NCBI RefSeq assembly: GCF_014650575.1
Contig: NZ_BMVF01000011.1
Coordinates: 124,001 to 188,000 of the forward strand
DNA: 64,000 nt
From: Streptomyces naganishii JCM 4654
GTDB taxonomy: Bacteria > Actinomycetota > Actinomycetes > Streptomycetales > Streptomycetaceae
Direction: 5' to 3'
The notes under the pieces are model-generated. The model made no database searches. It worked only from the letters and a program-made list of their open reading frames with translations, and had not been told where the DNA came from. The position numbers were made by a program, and so were the translations under genes. Below, piece after piece: positions 8,520-17,400 of this stretch (the stretch's first letter is position 1; each line of letters starts with the position of its first letter).

Positions 8520-9973
8520 CGATTCTCCTCGTCACCGCGTGAGACGTCGCCGCGGGTTCCTTCTCGTCCTTGGTCCGGCGGGTTCACTGCCGGTTTCGCA
8601 TCGCTGTCCAGGTCGTACGTGTACGTGGAGCTACTGCCTCGCATGTCGAACTCCCGAGCAAGTCCGGTTTTGTGCAACCGTCCCATCTCGGAGTCCGGGA
8701 TCACCACGCCTCCGGGGAAGGTGGTCGACTTGCCAGCGTCCCAGTTGTACCGGTCCCACACGTTGGCCTGGTATTCGAGCGAAACCTTGGGCTTGCCGTC
8801 CGCCCCGGGGGTGACGGTGACCATCCCCGACACGTTCTGCTGGTGGGAGCCGACCGCGTGGAACCACTCTTCGCTTTGGAAGGTGCGACCGACCGCCTTG
8901 CTCTCCACCGGCACGACGACCGTCTTGTCACCACCGGCCTTCTCGAAGGCGTCGAGCCCCTGCTGTCGCCACGCGTCCTGGTTCTGGGCGATGTGGACCG
9001 AGACGTCGTCGCGAAATCCGGGATCATCCTTGAGGATGCGGTCGATGTCCAGGTCCAGCGGCTCACCCGTTGCACTCAGGTAATGCTCCATGTTGCGCGA
9101 CGCGGCGTTCTCCCCGCTGAAGTCGCCGCCGGCCGCGATGCCCTGCGCGCGGGCCAGGTACCACAGATCCTCGGCCGTGGGCTTCTCGGTGTCGAAGGCT
9201 CCGGACCCCGCGTCGGCAGCATGCCAGTGGTACAGCGGGCTCATGATCCCCGCCTTGCGCAACTCGTCGCCCTTCTCCTGGAGCAGGATGCCGCGCGTGA
9301 CCGGATCGAGACCGCGCCACCACTCGGCGACCGCCTTCTTGCCCTTGGGGACGTGCTGAGCCTTCGCCCTCTCCGCAAGCGACGGGTACGGGTCGGGCCC
9401 CGCTCCCCGGTTGAAACCGCCGATCGTGCCGTCCAAGGGGTCGCTGTCCTGCATCACGGAGGCGAGAGCGAGTTTAAACCCCTCGTCCGCGTCGTTCAGG
9501 GCCGCCACCGCCGAGTCCAGTTGCGCGGCCCATCCGGCAGCAGCCTTGCGGGAACTCTCCTGGTAGTCGGGATCGTGCACGTAGGCCATGTGCTCGCTGT
9601 GATCCAGCTTGGACGTGTCGAAGGCGACGGCGCCTTGCTCGGACACCTTCATGCCGGCCTTCACCGCGTCCTCTCGGACGTACTCGATCTTCTTGCGAAG
9701 ACGGCTGAATTCAGCGTGCGCGTCCCGGAGCAGTTCGGCGACGGCTTTCGCCTCGCTCTGCGCTCCCTGGTACTCCTTCCACGTCACGTCGAAGCGCGCG
9801 GAGCCGGCGCTGGCACTCAGACCCACCCACGTGTCGCCGATGGAAATTCCATGCACTTCCTGATGGTAGGTCCGCGCGAGCTTGTCGAAGTCCTTGGCCA
9901 TGGCGGCCCAGTCGTCGGCAGCCGTGGTGAGCTTCGACAGGTCGGTGCCCATGATCTCGTAGTACGTCACCAT
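8516..9973 (-). CDS. WXG100/ESX-like N-terminal domain protein of unknown function
   Basis: The 485-residue protein starts at ATG 9973, seven bases after GGAG. The first 130 or so residues are predicted helical with heptad-like spacing and a W-x-G turn (GDTWVGLSAS), as in ESX/WXG100-type or other type VII-like substrates. A second helical region follows (residues 130-200). The C-terminal third ends with an aromatic module (VWDRYNWDAGKS, then GRLHKTGLAREFDMRG) that I associate with large uncharacterised Streptomyces proteins. There is no signal peptide or membrane segment. A toxin or secreted effector is possible but no catalytic motif is recognisable. It lies between a small WXG-like protein and a lipoprotein, with a 4-base overlap to the latter. 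Confidence 0.65.
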   Translation of the reverse strand: MVTYYEIMGTDLSKLTTAADDWAAMAKDFDKLARTYHQEVHGISIGDTWVGLSASAGSARFDVTWKEYQGAQSEAKAVAELLRDAHAEFSRLRKKIEYVREDAVKAGMKVSEQGAVAFDTSKLDHSEHMAYVHDPDYQESSRKAAAGWAAQLDSAVAALNDADEGFKLALASVMQDSDPLDGTIGGFNRGAGPDPYPSLAERAKAQHVPKGKKAVAEWWRGLDPVTRGILLQEKGDELRKAGIMSPLYHWHAADAGSGAFDTEKPTAEDLWYLARAQGIAAGGDFSGENAASRNMEHYLSATGEPLDLDIDRILKDDPGFRDDVSVHIAQNQDAWRQQGLDAFEKAGGDKTVVVPVESKAVGRTFQSEEWFHAVGSHQQNVSGMVTVTPGADGKPKVSLEYQANVWDRYNWDAGKSTTFPGGVVIPDSEMGRLHKTGLAREFDMRGSSSTYTYDLDSDAKPAVNPPDQGREGTRGDVSRGDEENR

Positions 9974-10020
9974 GACGGAACTCCAGTTACGGCGCCCGCG
10001 GTTCGGGCATACCTGTGCGA

Positions 10021-10437
10021 TCAGAACGAGTCGAGCGCGGAGGACTTGCGGATGCCCAGCTCGATGCCGGTGTCCGTGTTCTGCAGCAGCGTGTTCGTGG
10101 CGCGCAACGCGGCCTTCTCCGAACCAAGGCGGTTCATCAGCGTCGTGAGCTGTTCGCTCCACGTCTTACGCGCGGTCTTCAGAGCAGGTCCAGTGAGCCA
10201 CTCCTCAAACTCCCGTGCGGCTGCCCCCGTGCTCTCACGCGCCTGGGTGCCGTTCCTGTGGGTGTCAGGCTCCAGGTGCCTCTCGATCGCCTCGGCTGCC
10301 TTCTTCTTCTCCGCGGGACTCGAAGCGAGATCCTTGCCGCCGGACGGCGAGCCTCCACCGCCATCGAGCGGGGCCGCATGGTTCAGGCGCATCCGGGTCG
10401 GCGCCGCACCGCCCGGTGATATGTCGTCTTCGGTCAT
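10021..10437 (-). CDS. Small helical WXG100-like protein
   Basis: This 138-residue protein has an excellent ribosome binding site (GGGGGAGAG) before ATG 10437. A Gly/Pro/Ser-rich N-terminus of about 45 residues precedes a helical region. In that region W-S-E-Q-L-TTLMNRLGSEKAAL followed by NTLLQNTDTGI resembles one helical arm of WXG100-family proteins. It is the first gene of a minus-strand operon with the 485-residue protein (47 bases downstream) and the lipoprotein. The most likely role is partner or chaperone of the larger protein. Similarity is structural in style and not diagnostic. Confidence 0.6.
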   Translation of the reverse strand: MTEDDISPGGAAPTRMRLNHAAPLDGGGGSPSGGKDLASSPAEKKKAAEAIERHLEPDTHRNGTQARESTGAAAREFEEWLTGPALKTARKTWSEQLTTLMNRLGSEKAALRATNTLLQNTDTGIELGIRKSSALDSF

Positions 10438-10740
10438 GATCTCTCCCCCGAGTGTGATCAGATGCCCGCAACTTTATGTGAGGCACAGTTAGGGCTGCAA
10501 AGTGCTGGTGAGCCGGAAACCGGCCTCGCTGACGCGGTACGGACCGCGTCAGCAAAGGCGTACCTGACCCTGGACGGCACGCGAATCCTGGGGGCTCCTC
10601 CGCGATCTGCGGCGCCCAGCCACCCGGATCGCCAGCTTTGTCCAGGCCGTCTCCATCCTTCATCTCCGGCTCAGAGCGAGGACGGGAAACGGTCAGTGCA
10701 TCCTGGCCCCTGGAGCGCGGAGCTACTGTAAGTTCCTGCC
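10438..10740. other. Divergent intergenic region with a hairpin
   Basis: This 303-base gap separates the WXG-like operon from the EcsC-like gene. It contains a perfect 11-bp inverted repeat, GCTGACGCGGT (10528-10538) and ACCGCGTCAGC (10543-10553), with a 4-base loop. A smaller GCCGG-AAA-CCGGC lies just before it. The hairpin could be an operator for the divergent promoters; no clear -10/-35 pair was found. No credible gene is seen. Confidence 0.45.
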
Positions 10741-11616
10741 ATGAAGCAGGGTAAAGAGGTCGAGAATCCCGAGTCGCGCTTCTTCACGGTGCTGCTGGCG
10801 GCGGCCAAGCTCCCCGGTGTGCGTATCCACCGAGAGGCGTACCTCCGGACGGCGTTGGCGCGTCACTGCACCGAGGAGGAGATCCGCAGAGCGATCGAAG
10901 AGACCCCCGCGGCGGCGGGTATCGCCATCGACGTCCTGGAGAAAGTGGCCAACGACTCGATCCGCTACGAGACCGCCAAGGTCAGTGCCCTCTCCGCCGC
11001 GGCCGGGATACCCGGCATTCTCGCCCTCCCCGCCACGGTGCCCGCCGACCTGGCACAGTACGTCGGCCACATGCTGCGTATCGCGCAGAAGCTCGCCTAT
11101 CTCTATAGCTGGCCCGAGCTGTTCTCCGACGAGGGCGATGACGTCGATGACGCGACCATGGGCGTGCTCACGCTGTTCTTCGGCGTGATGTTCGGTACCC
11201 AGTCGGCGAACGCCGCTGTGGGGAAGGTCGCGGGGATGATGTCGAAGCAGGTCGCCAAGAAGCTGCCCCAGAAGGCGCTCACCAAGGGCGTCGTCTATCC
11301 CATAGTGAAGAAGGTCGCGGCCTACATCGGCGTCAAAATGACGAAGGACTCGTTCGCGAAAGCCGTCTCGAAGGCCATCCCTCTCGTAGGGGCTGCCGTC
11401 TCCGGCGGGCTGACCTTCGCGACCTACCTTCCGATGGCCAAGAGGCTCAAGAAGCACCTCGCAGGCCTGCCGCTGGCGGACCCGTCGCACCGAGTGATGG
11501 AAGAGGAAGTCGTGGACGGTGAAGTCGTGGAAGAGTACGAGTCTTTCGCCACGGCACACGCTGGGTTGCACGGCGCGGACACCGCTGCCGTCAAGCTGGA
11601 GGAACCCGGGTCCTGA
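10741..11616 (+). CDS. EcsC-like hydrophobic-helix protein
   Basis: The 291-residue protein carries a Gly/Pro/Ala-rich hydrophobic segment (AAAGIPGILALPATVPADL) followed by QYVGHMLRIAQKLAYLY. A second hydrophobic region around residues 140-160 and a third near 215-235 (KAIPLVGAAVSGGLTF) follow. This pattern resembles EcsC-family proteins, which are membrane-associated and of unknown biochemical role. The C-terminal 40 residues are acidic. No metal or nucleotide motif is visible. It stands alone between an intergenic hairpin and a 354-base gap. Family assignment is tentative. Confidence 0.55.
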   Translation: MKQGKEVENPESRFFTVLLAAAKLPGVRIHREAYLRTALARHCTEEEIRRAIEETPAAAGIAIDVLEKVANDSIRYETAKVSALSAAAGIPGILALPATVPADLAQYVGHMLRIAQKLAYLYSWPELFSDEGDDVDDATMGVLTLFFGVMFGTQSANAAVGKVAGMMSKQVAKKLPQKALTKGVVYPIVKKVAAYIGVKMTKDSFAKAVSKAIPLVGAAVSGGLTFATYLPMAKRLKKHLAGLPLADPSHRVMEEEVVDGEVVEEYESFATAHAGLHGADTAAVKLEEPGS

Positions 11617-11970
11617 CGCCGCGAGCGCCCTTCTGGCTGCCCAACGTTCCGGCGTACCGTCCTCGACGGAGGTTCGGGCACGGCTTCGCAGCTGTGGGAC
11701 ACCTTCGCCGCCTCCGCGTTCAAGGGGCGGCGCGGAGTCGCGTTTCTACTGGACCCAGTACGCCGGTCACGGGCCCGGCCCGCAGTTGCTGGGTGACCCG
11801 CGCTCCGTGCTCTCGCGCCATGACGGACCCGGTACCGGGGCGGTGGACGTCAGGTCGTAGTGCCGTTCCTCCGCTCACCGGGCCCACCCCCGAAGTAGTT
11901 CAGTTTTCATGAACATGTAAGTTCACATAGCATCCATGTTCTCCACTCCTTCTTCACGTCCTTCGGGGGG
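11617..11970. other. Intergenic region with a possible gene remnant
   Basis: No intact gene is supported. One frame (about 11738-11830) reads RFYWTQYAGHGPGPQLLGDP and continues RSVLSRHDG. This has protein-like composition but no start or upstream context, so it may be a decayed fragment. The 60 bases before the next gene are AT-richer and probably contain its promoter. Confidence 0.3.
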
Positions 11971-12651
11971 ATGATCTCCGTGCTTCATCGGAAGTACATC
12001 GGGGCGCTGGGCGCTCTCGCCATGTCCATGGCGCTCGCCGCGTGTGGCACCAGCGCCACGCCCACGGCTGCGAAGCCTGCCAAGTCGAACAGCTCCGCCT
12101 CGACCGGCCCGGCATCCTCCTCCCCGACTCCACAAACCGCGCTCCTCACCAAGTCCCAGCTCACGTCGGCTCTGCTGTCGCTGTCGCAGATGCCTGCCGG
12201 CTGGTCGACCGAAGGCGACTCCAGCTCGGGTGGCAAGACGTTCTGCGACTACCGTCAGCCGCACAAGGCCCGGATTCAGGTCTCGCGCACCTTCCAGAAG
12301 GGCGGAGGGCTGACCGCCACGGTTGCGACCGCGGGCATTCGGCAGTACGCGAGCGCCGGCGATGCCGCCGAGTCGTTCGCTGCGATGGAGAAGGCGCTCG
12401 AGACCTGCCACCAGGAGACCTATAAGGGGTCAGTGCTGAAGTACTCGCCGATGAGCGTGGACAAGCTCGGCGACCAGTCCCTGGGCGTACGCATCGACAG
12501 CGACGGCTCCACGGTGCTCCAGCAGTTCACCCTCGACGGGCCCGCCCTGATCAACGTCGGCACCGGCGGCCTCACCAACGCGGAAGCCGACACGGCCACC
12601 AAACTGCTGCGCGACCAGGTCGACCGGTACGAGGCCGCAGCCCGCAAGTAG
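11971..12651 (+). CDS. Secreted lipoprotein of unknown function
   Basis: The 226-residue protein has a lipoprotein signal: basic HRK, hydrophobic YIGALGALAMSMA and lipobox LAAC with Cys25. A Ser/Ala/Thr/Pro-rich linker follows to about residue 60. The folded part contains AGWSTEGDSSSGG and two Cys (FCDY and ETCHQ) that could form a disulphide. The length and layout are those of many Streptomyces lipoproteins of unknown function, with a PknH-sensor-like flavour. It lies inside the pglX-pglY gap and has no operon partner that suggests a role. Confidence 0.75.
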   Translation: MISVLHRKYIGALGALAMSMALAACGTSATPTAAKPAKSNSSASTGPASSSPTPQTALLTKSQLTSALLSLSQMPAGWSTEGDSSSGGKTFCDYRQPHKARIQVSRTFQKGGGLTATVATAGIRQYASAGDAAESFAAMEKALETCHQETYKGSVLKYSPMSVDKLGDQSLGVRIDSDGSTVLQQFTLDGPALINVGTGGLTNAEADTATKLLRDQVDRYEAAARK

Positions 12652-12770
12652 TCCGACTGCGAGAGCCGGCTGGCCCGCGAGGCGGGAGCCCGGCCGGCCG
12701 GCGTGCGCCAAGGAAGTTCTCCGCTCGATCGGTGGGCGTGAGGGCGATGTCATTCGAAACAAGAGGACAT

Positions 12771-13226
12771 ATGGCTAGTTCTGCCAAACGAGACGAAACG
12801 ACGCAGGGTTGCCTTGTACTGGTCGCCGTCTGTGCCCTTGTGGTGGTCGGCTGGCTGGTGTGGACCGCCGTGATGTGGACCGTGGCCGAGTGGCGGTGGG
12901 CGTGGTTCGTCGGATGCGCGGCTGTGACTCCGGCTGCCGCGTTCGCGCTCGTGTTCGCGTGGGGTGAGGAGCGTCCGTTCTTGCCGTCCTGGCGGCGGGA
13001 GGCTTGGATGACGGCGGTCGTCACCGCCGTGGCAGCGGAGGCGCCGGCTGTCGTCCTCTTGAAGGGCTGGGGCACCGGGACGGTGGCGCTGCTTTGCGCG
13101 CTTGGAGCCGGGTCTGCCGGTGTGTTCGGTCCGTTCGACCTGGGTGGCGTCCGTCCGGCCGGCGAGTCCTCGCCTGCGAGCGCCGACGAGAAGCAGAGGT
13201 CCGCCGACGCTTCGGCGGCGGAGTAA
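12771..13226 (+). CDS. Small membrane protein
   Basis: The 151-residue product has four hydrophobic segments: LVLVAVCALVVVGWLVWTAV, then WAWFVGCAAVTPAAAFALVF, AVVTAVAAEAPAVVLL and GTVALLCALGAGSAGVF. These are consistent with a four-helix integral membrane protein with a polar C-terminal tail (ASADEKQRSADASAAE). ATG 12771 follows AGAGG by four bases. In-frame ATG 12747 is also possible but is preceded only by a closely spaced AGGG. No family is recognised. Confidence 0.6.
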   Translation: MASSAKRDETTQGCLVLVAVCALVVVGWLVWTAVMWTVAEWRWAWFVGCAAVTPAAAFALVFAWGEERPFLPSWRREAWMTAVVTAVAAEAPAVVLLKGWGTGTVALLCALGAGSAGVFGPFDLGGVRPAGESSPASADEKQRSADASAAE

Positions 13227-13286
13227 GGGAGAGCCGGTAGCGCTTCGTCGCCTGTTGCGCGCCTCATCCCGACGTTTTCTGAGTCA

Positions 13287-14099
13287 GTGGCCCTGAACCG
13301 TCCCGGTATGGGCCGTACTTGTTGGAGTCCCCGTGATCCCCCGTCCTTCTTGTCCGGGCAGCGCGTTCGCCGCCTGGGAACCCTGCTGGCCGTCCTGTGC
13401 GTGAGCGCGGGGGTCATCGCCATCGGTGAGGCGTCCAGCGGCGAGGCCGCAGCGACGCAGGCCGGCCACCGCCGCGCTGTTCCCTCCGCGAGCCCGTCCA
13501 TTGAGCCCGCACCGACGAAGACCGCGCCCAAGACGTCAGCCCGTCCGGTCCCGAAGGTGATGTCCGCGCGTTGTACGGGGAAGGCCAAAAACATGTTCTT
13601 CACGGCGGCGGGAGGTTCGGTCACGGAATCGTCCTCGCAGCCGCCGGCGTACCTGCGGATCAAGGCAGCCCGCGTGGTTCGGGACAGCAAGGGCGTGACG
13701 GTGAGCTACACGCTCGCCGGTGACGTTCCCGAGCCCGGTTCGGACGCGGACGCCACCTACTGGACGTGGCTGGGCGATGGTCTGGACGACATGGACGAAC
13801 CTGCGGTGAGCATGCAGTACCTCGACTCGCGTTGGTTCGTGCAGGTATCCGGAACGAACGACGTGGTCGGAGGAGACGCGGAAGCCCGGCCGGAGATCCA
13901 TGGCCACACTGTCTCCGTACGGCTTCCGCTTCGGGTTCCCACGTCGTCCGGCTACGTGGCGGACCTGTCCAAGTTCACGCATGCCGGCTGGTCCACGGAA
14001 GGCAAGGACCCCTCGGGATTCGGTACCTGGATGGATGGTTGCCCGATCAGTGGGAAGGAAGCCGGCAACCCGGGATCGTGGGAAGTCGCACTGCGCTGA
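13287..14099 (+). CDS. Secreted protein of unknown function
   Basis: The product (270 residues from GTG 13287, or shorter from ATG 13308) has an N-terminal basic region and a hydrophobic stretch (LGTLLAVLCVSAGVIAIG), then a Ser/Pro/Thr-rich linker. A beta-rich domain of about 170 residues follows. Two Cys (SARCTGK near residue 97 and DGCPISG near 253) could form a disulphide. It is likely exported or membrane-anchored outside the cell. The start is uncertain because no strong ribosome binding site is present. It lies just upstream of pglY with no evident functional link. Confidence 0.6.
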   Translation: MALNRPGMGRTCWSPRDPPSFLSGQRVRRLGTLLAVLCVSAGVIAIGEASSGEAAATQAGHRRAVPSASPSIEPAPTKTAPKTSARPVPKVMSARCTGKAKNMFFTAAGGSVTESSSQPPAYLRIKAARVVRDSKGVTVSYTLAGDVPEPGSDADATYWTWLGDGLDDMDEPAVSMQYLDSRWFVQVSGTNDVVGGDAEARPEIHGHTVSVRLPLRVPTSSGYVADLSKFTHAGWSTEGKDPSGFGTWMDGCPISGKEAGNPGSWEVALR

Positions 14100-14227
14100 G
14101 CTCGCGCGGATGACAGCAGCACCGCAGCGCGGCGGCGCACGCGGATGCACGGCGCGAGGGTGGGCGGAGGGCCGATGTATGGTGCTATGCGCAGGCCGTA
14201 CGGGTGACCGTTCAGTACGAGGGGGAC

Positions 14228-14455
14228 ATGCAGCGCAAACGCCGCGACCACGCCTCCCCTGACTCGGCCGGTGCCGTGGGTGTCGTCCGCGCCCGGCGGC
14301 ACGTGACCGGTCCTTCCTCGCCATCGGCCGGGACCGCCGGCACGCCGCAGCGCTCACAGGCTGCCCGTGCTTCCGGGTCCTCTTCCCCGTCCCGGACCGA
14401 TCACCGGTTCCCGGGCGGGACGGCGGAACCGCAGCACACCGAGTACGAGCAGTAG
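14228..14455 (+). CDS. Possible small Arg/Ser-rich protein upstream of pglY
   Basis: ATG 14228 follows a good ribosome binding site (GAGGGGG) and opens a 75-codon frame that ends 34 bases before pglY. The predicted protein is basic and disordered (MQRKRRDHASPDSAG start, acidic EYEQ end) and matches no family I know. It could be a leader peptide for pglY, or spurious in GC-rich DNA. Confidence 0.35.
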   Translation: MQRKRRDHASPDSAGAVGVVRARRHVTGPSSPSAGTAGTPQRSQAARASGSSSPSRTDHRFPGGTAEPQHTEYEQ

Positions 14456-14489
14456 CACCGAACACCGTCAGGGAGAGCGAGAACCCGCG

Positions 14490-17400
14490 ATGGCCCAGCC
14501 GCCCCTCCTCCGCGATGTCATCGACATCAAGGAGTCCATCTCCACCTCGGACTTCGTGCTGTCCCTCGCCGAGGCGACGACAGACGAGGGCGCCCAGCAC
14601 GCGCTCAAGGACTACGTCGTCACCGAGCGGCTGCTGGAGAACTTCGACGAGGCCCTGGACCTCATCAAGTCCGCGCTGGACGGGCACCGTTCCAAGGCGG
14701 CCTACCTCCACGGTTCCTTCGGTTCCGGTAAGTCGCACTTCATGGCCGTGCTGTACGCGCTGCTCAGCGGCAACCCGGCCGCTCGTGCCCGCACCGAGTT
14801 CGACCCGGTGCTGACCAGGCACGAGTGGCTGACCACGGACGGCAAGAAGTTCCTGCTCGTGCCGTACCACATGCTCGGCGCGAAGGCCCTGGAGCAGCGG
14901 GTGCTCGGCGGGTACGTGCACCACGTCAAGAAGCTGCACCCGGACGCGCCGACCCCGCAGGTGTACCGGACCGACTCCCTCTTCGCCGACATCCGCGCCA
15001 TGCGCGCCAACATGGGCGACGAAGCCGTCATCCGCGGCCTGGGCACCACCGGCGCGGACGAGGAGGAGGACGAGTGGGGCGAGGGCTTCGCCTGGACCCC
15101 GCAGCTCCTGGACACCGCGCTCTCCGCCGAGGAGAACCACGAGGCGGGCGTCCCGCTCAACCTCACCAACCCCTCCACCCCGGCCGAGCTGCGCGCCAAG
15201 CTCGTCAACGACGCCGGCACCAACCTCCTCCCCGGCTTCACCAGGAACGCCGCCGAGGACGAGCACGGCTTCATCTCCCTGGACGCCGGTCTGTCCGTCA
15301 TCGCCGAGCACGCCAAGTCGCTCGGCTACGACGGCCTGATCCTGTTCATGGACGAGCTGATCCTGTGGCTGGCCACCCTCATCCACGACCAGAAGTTCGT
15401 GGCGCGCGAGGCCAGCAAGATCACGAACTTCGTGGAGGGCGGCGACGCCCGCCGCGCCATCCCCGTCGTGTCCTTCATCGCCCGCCAGCGCGACCTGCGC
15501 GAGCTGGTCGGCGAGGAGGTGTCCGGCGCGGCGGAGTCGTCCATCCAGGACACCCTGAACCTGGCCTCCGGGCGGTTCGACAAGATCACCCTGGAGGACC
15601 GCAACCTCCCGCAGATCGCCCACGCCCGCCTCCTCAAGCCCAAGGACGAGGAAGCGGCCAAGCTGGTCGACGCGGCCTTCGAGCAGACCAAGCGGGTCGG
15701 CCCGCAGGTCTGGGACACCCTGCTCGGCTCGGAGAAGGGCACCACCGGCGCGGACGCGGAGTCCTTCCGGCTGACGTACCCGTTCTCGCCGGCGTTCATG
15801 GACACCCTCGTCCACATCTCGTCCGCGCTGCAGCGCTCCCGCACCGGTCTGAAGCTGATGGGCCAGCTCCTCGCCGACCACCGTGACGAGCTCCGCCTCG
15901 GTCAGCTCGTTCCCGTCGGCGACCTCTACCCGGTGATCGCGGAGGGCGGCGACAAGCCGTTCACCGACAGCCTGAAGGTCGTCTTCGAGGCCGCCGACAA
16001 GCTCTACAAGACCAAGCTGCGGCCCTACCTGCTCAGCTCGTACGACATCACCGAGGACGACGTCGAGCAGTACCGCAACCGGCCCGAGTCCCTCACGGAC
16101 CCGAAGCGGCTGGGCGGTTGCCGGATGTTCACCGGCGACAACCGGCTCGTGTGCACGCTGCTGCTGTCCGCGCTCGCACCCAGTGTGCCAGCGCTGTCCG
16201 AGCTGACCATCCGGAGGCTCGGCGCGCTCAACCACGGGTCGGTCCTCGCGCCCATCCCGGGCGCCGAGGTCGGCATCATCAAGAACAAGGTCGCCGAGTG
16301 GGCCGCCCGGTTCCCCGAGATCAAGGAGACCGGCACCGACGCCAACCCCGGCGTCCGCCTCGAACTCTCCGGCGTCGACGTGGACTCCGTCATCGCCAAC
16401 GCCCAGGTCAACGACAACCCCGGCAACCGCGTCGCGCTGGCCCGCCGTTTGCTCTCCGAGGAACTGGGCGTCGAGCACGGCCAGTTGAGCGACCAGCTCC
16501 TCTTCACCTGGCGCGGTACCGCCCGCACCGCCGAGATCGTCTTCGGGAACGTCGCCGACGAGGACGAGTTGCCCGACCACGACCTGATGCCGCAGGAGGA
16601 GGGCCGCTGGCGCATCGCCATAGACCTCCCCTTCGACGAGGGCGAGTGGGGTCCGGTCGAGGACGTCAACCGCATCCAGCGGCTGCGCGAGCGCCAGCAG
16701 GGCGAGCGGTCCCGCACCGTCGCCTGGCTGCCCGCGCACCTGTCCGCGCAGCGCTTCGCCGACTTCCGGCGCCTCGTCGTCATCGACAAGGCCCTCGCCG
16801 ACGAGCACCGCTTCGACACCCAGTACGCCGGCCACCTCAACGCCGACAACCGCAGCCGCGCCAAGGGCCTGCTCGAAACCCAGCGCGAGGCTTTGCTCAA
16901 GCAGGTCAAGGGCGCCTTCAAGCAGGCGTACGGACTCGCCCAGAAGCAGGCCGCCGACGTCGTGCCCGACTTCGACGACCACCTCGTCGCACTGCCCGAC
17001 GTCGATGGGCTCACCCTGTCCTTCGGGCAGAGCCTGCACGACGGCATCCGGCACGTCGCGGGCAGGCTGCTCGCCCACCAGTACCCGGCGCACCCCGACC
17101 TCGACCCCGACGCCGCCGGCACCGCCGTCAAGCCTGCCGACACCAAGAAGGTGTTCACCCACGTCCGGGCCGCCGCCGAGGCGCGCGACGGGCGCGTGGA
17201 GGTCCCGGCGGCCGACCGCAAGCTCATGCAGCGGATCGCCGGGCCGCTGCGCCTCGGGCAGCAGAAGGAGGCGTACTTCGAGCTGTCCCGCTTCTGGGCC
17301 GACCACTTCCGGCAGCTCGCCCGCTCCCAGGGCGTCACCGGTGACCTGTCCCTGATCACGCTCACCGACTGGACCGACAAGCCCGACCCGCGCGGCCTGC

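Noticed and set aside
8516..9973. Calling the 485-residue protein a polymorphic toxin
   Set aside because: The operon layout is suggestive, but no nuclease, deaminase or other toxin motif can be recognised in the C-terminus.
6088..14489. A mobile element or integrated phage carrying the cargo between pglX and pglY
   Set aside because: No integrase, transposase, terminal repeats or tRNA target site was found. GC content matches the chromosome.
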